From Streptomyces longhuiensis (GTDB taxonomy: Bacteria; Actinomycetota; Actinomycetes; Streptomycetales; Streptomycetaceae), in the NCBI RefSeq assembly GCF_020616555.1, contig NZ_CP085173.1, positions 4,852,001-4,916,000 on the forward strand: a stretch of DNA of 64,000 bases. The letters are read 5' to 3'. The notes under the pieces are model-generated. The model was not told where the DNA came from. It saw nothing but the letters and a program-made list of their open reading frames with translations, and did not search any database. Below, in pieces: positions 39,317 to 47,300 of this stretch. How positions within the stretch are numbered: position 1 is the stretch's first letter; every line of letters starts with the position of its first letter. The position numbers and the translations under genes are program-made.

Positions 39317-40306
39317 TCAGCCCAAGGGATCGAGGTCGAACAGCCGTGCCCCGTTCCCGTGGCAGACGGCCCGCAGCCACTCCTCCCCGAGACCGAGCCG
39401 CTCCAGCTCCTCCAGCTGGTGGACGTAGGGGTACGGAATGTTCGGGAAGTCGGTGCCGAGCAGGATCCGGTCGCCGAGATCGGCGAGCCGGGCCAGCTCG
39501 CCGCGGGGGAACGGGGCAAAACGTTCACTGAAATCGGTGAACGCCATCGTCGTGTCGAGGCGCACCTCCTCGTACCGCTCGGCCAGGTCGAGGAAGTCCG
39601 TGTACTCGGGCATCCCCATGTGGGCCACGATCACCGGGAGCCGCGGATGCCGGGCGAGCAGCCGGGCGACCGGCTCGGGCCCGGTGTGCTTGCCGGGGGC
39701 CGGCCCCGAGCCGCAGTGCATGACCACGGGGATACGGGCCTCGGCGAGCATCCCCCACACGGGGTCGAGCAGTTCGTCGTTCGGGTCGTACGCCCCGACC
39801 TGCACATGCGCCTTGAAGACGCGCGTGCCCGCCTCGACGGCCTCGCGCACGTACCGGTCGACGCCCGGCTCGGGGAAGAACGTCGACGTGTGCAGACAGC
39901 CGGGGGTCCGGCGCGCGAAGTCGACGGCCCACCCGTTGAGCCACTCGGCCATGCCCGCCTTGTGCGGATAGAGCATGGACGTGAAGGCACGCACCTCGAA
40001 CTCCCGCAGCCGCGCGAGCCGTTGCTCCTCTTCCTCCCGGTACGCGATGGGCCACGCCATCCCGGTCAGCGGCCCCGCCGCGTCGAAGTACTCCCACACC
40101 TTCTTCAGGACCCGCTCGGGCATGAAGTGCGTGTGCACGTCGACGATCCCGGCGAGGCCGTGCCGCTCCCTGAACCGGGCGACCCGCTCCGCCTCGCCAC
40201 CGCCCGCCGCGCCGCTCTCCGCGTAACCCTCCACGCCGTTCGTCGCGCCGCTCTCCGCGTTACTCTCCGCGCTCAAATCCGTGACTCCGTTCGACCTTGG
40301 CGACAT
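39317..40306 (-). CDS. Amidohydrolase (amidohydrolase_2-like) family protein
   Basis: 329 residues. GIVDVHTHFMPERVLKKVWE (HxH metal motif), ARIPVVMHCGSGPAPGKHTG, LPVIVAHMGMPEYTDFLDLA and DRILLGTDFPNIPYPYVHQL (catalytic Asp) follow the ACMSD/amidohydrolase_2 layout. Metal ligands are complete; substrate unknown. The N-terminal 35 residues contain a small AES-x-A repeat (SAESNAESGATNGVEGYAES). ATG 40306 overlaps the upstream monooxygenase gene by 47 bp, so coupled expression is likely. Confidence 0.88.
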   Translation of the reverse strand: MSPRSNGVTDLSAESNAESGATNGVEGYAESGAAGGGEAERVARFRERHGLAGIVDVHTHFMPERVLKKVWEYFDAAGPLTGMAWPIAYREEEEQRLARLREFEVRAFTSMLYPHKAGMAEWLNGWAVDFARRTPGCLHTSTFFPEPGVDRYVREAVEAGTRVFKAHVQVGAYDPNDELLDPVWGMLAEARIPVVMHCGSGPAPGKHTGPEPVARLLARHPRLPVIVAHMGMPEYTDFLDLAERYEEVRLDTTMAFTDFSERFAPFPRGELARLADLGDRILLGTDFPNIPYPYVHQLEELERLGLGEEWLRAVCHGNGARLFDLDPLG

Positions 40307-40652
40307 GGAGCGAGTAGCTCTCGTACCACTCGGCGCGGCCGCGCCGCTGCGCTGCCCGGTGCTCCCCGTTCGCGGCCCACTCCTTGAGCCCTTCCTCGTG
40401 CCGGAAGTAGGCGACGGTGATCCTCAGCCCGCTCTCCGAGGCCGCGAAATCCTCCCCCAGGAACCCGGGTATCTCCCTGACCAGCTCCGACATCCGCTCG
40501 GCGGTCGCCCCGTATCCGTTGTCCCCCGGCGTGCGCACTGAGGTGAACACGGCGGCGTAGTAAGGCGGTTCGACGACGGGCACGGGCCGGACGGTACGGG
40601 CGGGACCGGCGCTGCTCTCCGGCCCGACAGGCGCTACTCCGTGATCACTCAT
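40260..40652 (-). CDS. Antibiotic biosynthesis monooxygenase (ABM)-domain protein
   Basis: 130 residues. PPYYAAVFTSVRTPGDNGYG, MSELVREIPGFLGEDFAASE and GLRITVAYFRHEEGLKEWAA with WYESYSLHVAKVERSHGFER are the ABM (YgiN-like) dimeric alpha/beta-barrel pattern. Such proteins act as heme/quinone monooxygenases or simple binding proteins. ATG 40652 (MSDHGVAPVGPESS) is preferred to upstream in-frame starts whose residues look non-coding. It precedes and overlaps the amidohydrolase gene. Confidence 0.85.
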   Translation of the reverse strand: MSDHGVAPVGPESSAGPARTVRPVPVVEPPYYAAVFTSVRTPGDNGYGATAERMSELVREIPGFLGEDFAASESGLRITVAYFRHEEGLKEWAANGEHRAAQRRGRAEWYESYSLHVAKVERSHGFERGE

Positions 40653-40785
40653 GTCCTCACGATGCGGCCCGGCGACGGACGGTGTCCACCCCCATTGCCC
40701 TACGGGAAGCGAGACTTGACCATCCGGTCGAAGAAGCCTGCCGCCCCTCCCCGCCCGGCTGGAGAAACGGGACGGCCGATGCCGC

Positions 40786-41748
40786 TCAGAACAGCCCACC
40801 CTGCAGCGCGGACGCCTCTTTCACCGGTTTCACCGGCACGGAGGACACCACGTCCGCCGCCGCTCCGTCCGCCACCCCCCACGCCTCGAGCTGCCAACCG
40901 CCGAGCAGCCGGGTGTCGACCACGAGCCGCCGCCCGCCCCGCTCCACGAGATGCAGATCCGGCCCCGCGGCGGCGACCAGCGTCCCCACGACCACCCCGC
41001 CCTCGACCAGCTCGCTCACGACGACCCCCACGCCCCCGAGCCGCCCCACCTCTGCCGCGCCCGCTGTCGCGCCCTCGGTCACGCTCCCTGTTCCCCCCTC
41101 GATCCCGAAGACCTCCGCGTGATCGACCACCTCGCACGGAAGCCGCTCCAGCGACTCGGGCCACCCTGCGAGCGCGACGGCAGTGGCATGCGCCGTCGCC
41201 AACTCCGCGGCCCGCTCGCCGGCCGGGGGCAGCGCCGCCCGTACGGCCCGCTTCTGCGCGTACGGAATCCGGTCCGGAACCCCGAGCGCGCTGCGCAGCA
41301 GCTCCTCCGCCCGCCGCGCCGCCATGAGCGGCCCGCGCCCCAACCACGTGAACGCGACGGCCCCTTGTTCGAGCAGCCGGGCGGAACCGCGCCCCACCCC
41401 GGTGATCCCCACCTTCACCATCCCGCTCCCGAACCAGGCGAGATACACGTGGTACGGCCTCGGGTCGTCCGCCATCGTGTCCGCGGCGACGGAGTGCGCC
41501 CGGTCGATCCCGGCGCACTCGGCACACTGTGCGCGCGTCCCCCGCCCGGCCAGCACCGCACCCGCCGGACACGGCGTGCGCCGCCCGCCCCGCCACACCC
41601 CGAGACATCTGCGCGCGCCCACGGCCCGGAAAGCCAGCACGTCCCCGAAGGCGAGGGGACTCTCGCGCTCCCCCTTCCTCTCCCCGTACCACCCCAGCGC
41701 GGGCCCGCCCCCGACCCGCCACCGCACCCCGGTGCACCACCACGTCAT
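40786..41748 (-). CDS. DUF2797 family protein
   Basis: 320 residues beginning MTWWCTGVRWRVGGGPAL. A four-Cys cluster (RRCLGVWRGGRRTPCPAG, later TRAQCAECAGIDRAHS) probably binds zinc. PYHVYLAWFGSGMVKVGITG with RGSARLLEQGAVAFTWLGRG resembles a GIY-YIG nuclease-like core. The second half is Val/Gly-rich, ending QGGLF. This is the DUF2797 family; function unknown. ATG 41748 is chosen because it matches the family start. Confidence 0.82.
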   Translation of the reverse strand: MTWWCTGVRWRVGGGPALGWYGERKGERESPLAFGDVLAFRAVGARRCLGVWRGGRRTPCPAGAVLAGRGTRAQCAECAGIDRAHSVAADTMADDPRPYHVYLAWFGSGMVKVGITGVGRGSARLLEQGAVAFTWLGRGPLMAARRAEELLRSALGVPDRIPYAQKRAVRAALPPAGERAAELATAHATAVALAGWPESLERLPCEVVDHAEVFGIEGGTGSVTEGATAGAAEVGRLGGVGVVVSELVEGGVVVGTLVAAAGPDLHLVERGGRRLVVDTRLLGGWQLEAWGVADGAAADVVSSVPVKPVKEASALQGGLF

Positions 41749-41825
41749 GCTCAGGACGCTACTCCCGGGCTCTGACATCGCCGGGGGCTGCGGTACGTTC
41801 CCGCTGTTCGGGGACGTGATCAGAG

Positions 41826-42005
41826 GTGGCGACCGTGGCAGCGCCGGGCTTCTTCTTCGTCGCTCCGCCATGTCTCGCGATCGCCTCCTTCACGGGCTTC
41901 ACCGCCTGCCGGGCCCAGCGCCGGAGAGTCTTCAAGGCTCTGGCCGCCGTACCGCTGACCGCCGGCCTGACCTGCGCACTCGTACCGATCGGGATCATCG
42001 TCTGA
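41826..42005 (+). CDS. Doubtful small hydrophobic protein
   Basis: GTG 41826 opens a 59-residue frame (VATVAAPGFFFVAPPCLAIA ... TCALVPIGIIV) with two hydrophobic segments. The opposite strand carries an equally open 83-residue basic frame (complement 41759-42010, MNQTMIPIGTSAQVRP). I cannot decide which, if either, is expressed. Between DUF2797 and GNAT there is no other candidate. Confidence 0.3.
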   Translation: MATVAAPGFFFVAPPCLAIASFTGFTACRAQRRRVFKALAAVPLTAGLTCALVPIGIIV

Positions 42006-42052
42006 TTCATGACGCGCTAGCCGGAGCGGGAGCACATCGGAAACCATGAAGC

Positions 42053-42916
42053 ATGCGACCGGATGACTGGCACCTCACCGAAGACGTCGACGACTTTCTG
42101 GCCCGAGCCGGAGACTTCCTGCGCTCACGCCCCGCCCTGCACACCACACCGCTGACGACGACCGAGAAACTGCGCACGCTCGGCGCGGAGGCGTACAGGG
42201 CCGATGCCCCCGTCTTCGGCTCCCTGGAGCGAGCGGGCGAGGTCCGCGCCATCTTCTACCGCCGCACCCGGCACGGCCCCCTGAGCCTCACCCCCGTCAC
42301 CCCCGAGGACGCCGAATCCCTCGCCGCCCGCCTGGCCGGCCTCGGCCTCGTCCTGCCCGTCGTGAGCGCGGCCCACGACACCGCCACCGCCTTCGCCGAT
42401 GCCTGGCAGCGGCACACGGGCGCGACGCCCACCCTCAGCACGCGGATCCGTCTGTACCGTCTCGGCACGCTCACCGCACCGGAGCCGGTCCCGGCGGGCC
42501 GGGGCCGACGCGTGGGCGAACAGGACCGCGAGCAACTCTTCCGCTGGCACCGCGAGTTCGCCGCCGACGTCGGGGAGGACGTCACCATCGACGCCGCCAC
42601 CTGGGCCGACACCCGCTTCGGCGACAAGCGCTACACGTTCTGGGAGACCCCGGACGGCACCCCTGTCTCCATGGCGGGCATGACCGCGCTGGTCGGCGGC
42701 ATGATCCGGGTGGACCCCGTCTACACCCCGGCCCACCTCCGCGGTCGCGGCTACGCGGGCGCGGTGACGGTCGAGGTGAGCCGAGCCGCCCTGGCCGCAG
42801 GCGCCAAGGAGGTCGCGCTCTACGCCGACCCGGCCAACTCCACCAGCAACGCCCTTTACCAACGAATCGGCTACGTCCCACTCACCGAATGGGCCGTGTA
42901 CGACTTCGCCCACTGA
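42053..42916 (+). CDS. GNAT-family N-acetyltransferase
   Basis: 287 residues. The N-terminal half is a degenerate GNAT-like or substrate domain (MRPDDWHLTEDVDDFLARAG, VFGSLERAGEVRAIFYRRTR). The C-terminal half holds the catalytic GNAT fold: MIRVDPVYTPAHLRGRGYAG (acetyl-CoA P-loop, R-G-R-G-Y-A) and ALYADPANSTSNALYQRIGY. Substrate unknown. ATG 42053 is used; no convincing ribosome binding site is seen. A terminator follows at 42987. Confidence 0.9.
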   Translation: MRPDDWHLTEDVDDFLARAGDFLRSRPALHTTPLTTTEKLRTLGAEAYRADAPVFGSLERAGEVRAIFYRRTRHGPLSLTPVTPEDAESLAARLAGLGLVLPVVSAAHDTATAFADAWQRHTGATPTLSTRIRLYRLGTLTAPEPVPAGRGRRVGEQDREQLFRWHREFAADVGEDVTIDAATWADTRFGDKRYTFWETPDGTPVSMAGMTALVGGMIRVDPVYTPAHLRGRGYAGAVTVEVSRAALAAGAKEVALYADPANSTSNALYQRIGYVPLTEWAVYDFAH

Positions 42917-42986
42917 CGGCGGCACGGCCCGATCCGACGCTGTCCTTGTCCGCCGGATTGCCAGAGCCCGTCATGACATGACGCAA

Positions 42987-43014
42987 GAGGCCCCCGGATC
43001 TCTCCGGGGGCCTC
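42987..43014. terminator. Terminator between GNAT and tRNA-Arg
   Basis: GAGGCCCCCGGA and TCCGGGGGCCTC form a 12-bp perfect stem around TCTC. It serves tRNA-Arg on the minus strand and probably the GNAT gene on the plus strand. Confidence 0.85.
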
Positions 43015-43023
43015 TCATCTGTG

Positions 43024-43096
43024 TGCACTCGGCAGGATTCGAACCTGCAACCTTCTGATCCGTAGTCAGATGCTCTATCCGTTAAGCTACGAGTGC
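43024..43096 (-). tRNA. tRNA-Arg(ACG)
   Basis: Minus-strand cloverleaf: acceptor GCACTCG/CGAGTGC, anticodon stem TCTGA/TCAGA with loop CTACGGA (anticodon ACG), T-arm GCAGGTTCGAATCCTGC. A34 is the expected substrate of TadA, encoded at 20153-20638. Confidence 0.96.
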
Positions 43097-43239
43097 TTGT
43101 TCTGTTTTTGTCTCGGTCCCGGCCCCTTCGGCCCGTTCCCGGCGACAGGAAGAACATTACATGACTGCCGCCGTCATGTGAAATCCGATTGCCGCACCCC
43201 TTGTGAGCTGGGCAAACACCGTCTTGCGGGTCCGAAACG

Positions 43240-43273
43240 CCGAAGCCCCGGTCCGTCAGGACCGGGGCTTCGG
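43240..43273 (-). terminator. Terminator after tRNA-Ser(GCT)
   Basis: CCGAAGCCCCGGTCC and GGACCGGGGCTTCGG form a perfect 15-bp stem around GTCA, 9 nt beyond the tRNA 3' end. Confidence 0.9.
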
Positions 43274-43282
43274 ATCTTGGAG

Positions 43283-43373
43283 CGGAGGCGGAGGGATTTG
43301 AACCCTCGATGGGCTTTAAGGCCCAAACCGCATTAGCAGTGCGGCGCCATAGACCGGACTAGGCGACGCCTCC
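43283..43373 (-). tRNA. tRNA-Ser(GCT)
   Basis: Minus-strand class II tRNA: acceptor GGAGGCG/CGCCTCC, anticodon stem CGCA/TGCG with loop CTGCTAA (anticodon GCT), a long variable arm (GGGCCTTAAAGCCC) and T-arm GAGGGTTCAAATCCCTC. It decodes AGC and AGU. Confidence 0.97.
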
Positions 43374-43613
43374 AGCACGACCCCCCGCGCGAGCGCGAGT
43401 GGTGCGTCCAGATGATGACACAGCAGCGCGCCGTGTCACCAATCGGCCCCCACGGTACTAGGCGTCCAGGCCAGAGACAAAGCACTTCCGTTCGTCCTCG
43501 TGTTCCCGGGCCCACCGCAACATCGCGGGCCGCCCGGCGTTAGACGCGGTGGAGCCGCTCGGGACGGTGCGGTTCCTCGTCTTCTCTTCTCACTCATTCG
43601 TGGAGCCCACCTC

Positions 43614-44063
43614 ATGTTGCTGCGCCGTATCGCCCTCACCGCCGCATCCGCCGCCGCGCTCTGCGCGGTCCCCGCCACCGCCCACGCCGACCCGGGACCG
43701 CTCGGCCTCCCCCAGTTGTTCGCCAAGCCCGCCACCCAGGACCGGCTACAGGTGTCCGTCACCGACACGGGTGACGGAAGGGACGGGACGTACGAGCTGG
43801 AGTGCGGGCCCTCGGGCGGTACGCATCCGGAACCCGCGAACGCGTGCGCGCGGCTCGACGAGCTGTCGGCGAACGGCCGCGACCCGTTCGCGCCGCTCTC
43901 GCCGGACACCCAGTGCACGATGCAGTACGGAGGTCCCGCGACGGCCCGCGTCACCGGAACGTGGCACGGGCGGCCCGTCGACGCGACCTACAAGAGGACC
44001 AACGGCTGTGAGATCTCGCGGTGGCAGGGGCTCGTTCCCGTGCTGCCCGCGACCGGTCCGTGA
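43614..44063 (+). CDS. Subtilisin inhibitor-like (SSI family) secreted protein
   Basis: 149 residues. Signal peptide MLLRRIALTAASAAALCAVP with ATAHA cleavage region. The mature part has SSI landmarks: YELECGPSGGTHPEPANACA, ARLDELSANGRDPFAPL, CTMQYGGPATARVTGTWHGR and TYKRTNGCEISRWQ, with four Cys in the expected positions for two disulfides. The reactive-site segment reads QCTM-QYGG, so P1 is probably Met. The C-terminal strand (LVPVLPATGP) differs from the usual SVF-type end. It would inhibit extracellular subtilisin-type proteases. Confidence 0.93.
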   Translation: MLLRRIALTAASAAALCAVPATAHADPGPLGLPQLFAKPATQDRLQVSVTDTGDGRDGTYELECGPSGGTHPEPANACARLDELSANGRDPFAPLSPDTQCTMQYGGPATARVTGTWHGRPVDATYKRTNGCEISRWQGLVPVLPATGP

Positions 44064-44350
44064 ACGAGGGCGGGCCATTGTGTGGGGAACGTGCCAAGGC
44101 GCGGCGCGGCTCCGGACACCCTGTGACCAGGCATATGCCCGCGCATGCGGCGCCGTCACGGGGCCGGGTGGCGTCACGCCCCCACGCATCTTCATTCCAC
44201 GGGCACATCTTCCGCGTGCGACCTCCCTCTCATCCGGCGCCGCGACCGCAACCTCTGCCCGTAGACTCCCTCCCGTGACATGCCCCGAGCCACGTAGGAA
44301 GATGGCTCGCGCGGTCGGCAAGGTGCGGTAATCAGGGAGGAAGCGTCGTC

Positions 44351-47300
44351 GTGAGCAGCAGGCCATCCCGAGGCGCTGCTCGCCTCGCAGCCATACTCGA
44401 CGCGCTCCCGGACGCGCTGGTGCTGGTCAACGCCAACGGGACCGTCGTCAACGCGAACACCATCGCCCTGGAGGCCTTCGAGGCCCCGGGCACCGCCCTC
44501 GTGGGGCGCGGACTGCTCGATCTGCTGCCCGAGTTCGACTCGCGGCTCATCCCCGGATCGATGCGCAGGCCCGACACCACGGACGAGCGCGGGCGCACCA
44601 AGCCGACCCGGATGATGGCCCGCCGCACCGACGGCAGCGAGTTCCCCGTCGAGGTCACCAGCGCCAATCTCGCCGACGGCCGCGACGCCGTCGACGGCTA
44701 CGGCAACAGCTCGTACGGAAGCGGGAGCTATGGGAGCGGCGCCTCCGAGCTCCTGATGCTCGTCGTGCGCGACCTGTCGGGGACCGTCGACACCGAGGCC
44801 GAACTCGCGCGTTCGCAGCGCCAGACCGAGATGATCCTGCGCGCCGCCGCCGAGGGCGTCGTCGGCACCGACACCGACGGCCGGATCGTGCTCGTCAACC
44901 CGGCCGCCGCGCAGATCCTCGGCTTCCGCGCCAGCGACCTGGGCGGGCAGGAACTGCACGCGCTCGTCCTCCACTCACGCGCCGGCGGCGAGCCGTTCCC
45001 GTACGAGGAGTCCCCGCTCGCCGACACCCTGCGCTCCGGGCGCAAGCACCGGGTGCGCGGGCAGGTCCTGTGGTCGAAGAGCGGCGCGCAGGTGCCCGTC
45101 GACATGACGACGGCGCCCGTGCGCGACGGTGACCAACTGGTCGGCGCCGTGATGACGTTCACCGACCGGCGGCCCTACGACGAGCTCGTCGTGGCGCACG
45201 CGGAGGAGATCGACCGGCGCGACAAGGAGGCGGAGAGCACCGCCACGGAGCACGCGGAGACGCTCGCCCGCACCATCGAGGAGCACGAAGCGCAGACCGC
45301 GCGTGCCGAAGAGGAGCACGCGGCCGAGCTCGCCACGATCACCGAGCGGCACACCGAGGAACTCTCCGCCGAGAAGGACCGGATCGCCGCTCTCGCCGAG
45401 CGCGAGAAGGACCGTTACGAGGCGCTCGCGGCCCGGCACGAGCAGCTCCTCGCCGTCCTCGGCCAGTCGCTGCGCGGCCCTCTCGACGAACTGCGCGGCC
45501 AGCTCACCACCCTGGCCGCGGACGACGCGGGCCAGCTGTGGCCCGAGGCCAACCAGATCCTGCACCACCTCGCGGCCGGCTACAGCCGCATGACCACGCT
45601 CGTCGACAACGTGCTCGGCTATCAGCTCCTCGACTCCGGCGACGTGCAGCTGACCCGTACGAACGTGATGCTCGACGCGGTCGTCGCCGCGGGCGTCGAC
45701 GGGGCGGTCGAGCTGATCGGGCCCGGGCGCGCGCAGTTCGCCGTGCACGCCCCGCCCATCGAGGCCGAGGTCGACGCGGCGCGTCTGGCCACCGCGCTCG
45801 CCCACCTCGTCGCGGACGTCGCGGGCATCGACGCCACCGGCAACGCGCGCGTGGGCGTCGTTCCCACGAGCGGCGTCGGCGGATACGTGGACTCGACGAT
45901 CGTCGTGGCGGCGGCGCTGCGCGGCGAGAGCGTCCGTATCGAGGTACGCGGGCCCTACACGGGCGGCGACCCGGTGCACGAGCCCATCGTGCGCGGCATC
46001 GTGCGGGCGCACGGCGGTGTGCTCCAGACGCACGAGGTGCCCGGGATGAGCGGCAGCGCGTACGTGCTCGAGGTGCCGATCGGGGGCGGGGCCGGGGCGG
46101 TTCCGGTCGCCGATCCGTCGGGTGTGGCCGGGGTGGCCGGTCCTGGTACGTCTGTTCCCGGTACGGCTGTCGAGGTCGCTTCGGCGGCTGGTGCCCCCCG
46201 TGCGGAGGCCGTGGCCGCTGCTGAGCTTGGTGCGGGGCTGCCCGAGCAGGCGTCGGGTACGCGCGGCGGTCGGCGGCGGGCACGGCGCGCTTCGGGCGCG
46301 TCGGTGGACTCGTTCCTGGAGAGCGGTGTCGCGGCGGCCGCGGGTGCGGTGCCGGGCGCCGACGAGGCCGGGCAGGGCGGCGGTGACTCGGAGGCTGCCG
46401 CTCCGACCGGGCGGCGCAGGCGGCGGGCCGAGGAGTCCGCGGCGGGTGCGCCCGGGAGCGCCCAGGGGCAGCTGCCGGCGCAGGCCACGCAGACTCCGGC
46501 CGGCGGAACGCCTGCGGGTGACGCGGGGGTCGGGACCGGTACGGGGCGTCGACGCGGGAGGCCCAATCCGGCTGAGGTCCCCGTTCCGGCGGGAGCCGAT
46601 GCCGGTCCCGGTGCCACCGAGGGTTCCGTGGTGACCGCTGCCGAACACGCGGCTGGATCCCCCGCCCTGGGTCAGACCGTGCCGCCGCAGGGCGTGCCGG
46701 TCGGAGCGTCCTCGGGGCGCCGGGCGCGGCGCAACCCCGAGCAGGCCGCGCTGCCTGCCGGTGGCTCGGGCGCATCGAACACATCGGCTGCTTCGGGTGC
46801 ATCGGGGGCGTCCGATGCGTCCCAGGCCGGGCAGAACGTCCCCGCCGGGCGTCGCGCGCGCCGCGCTCTCGGCAGCGCCCCGGAGCGGGAGACCGAGCAG
46901 CAGGCAGGCGCCGCGCGCACCGTATTCGCGCTGCCGCCCGCGGAGGCCGACCGGACGACGCCTGAGCCGGGCACCGCCACGGACGCCGACGCAGAGACGA
47001 CTACGGGTACGGGTACGGCTGTGGGTGCGGGTGCTGACGGCGAGCGGCACGACGCCGCGCAGCGGCACGACACCGACGACCACACTCCGCCGCAGCCCCA
47101 CCCTGTCCAGACGGTTCCGGGCGCGCGCGCCGCGCTGCCGCCGGAGAACGGTGCCAGGCCCCGCGCCGCGCAGCCCCTCCCCGCGGAGGCCCCGTCTACT
47201 GACCCCAACTCGACTCAGGGCCGCGCCATAAGCGTACGAACGCTGGGGCAGGGCGTTCCCTTCGGACGTCAGATCGCCGAGCAGCAGCGCCCGCCGCGAC

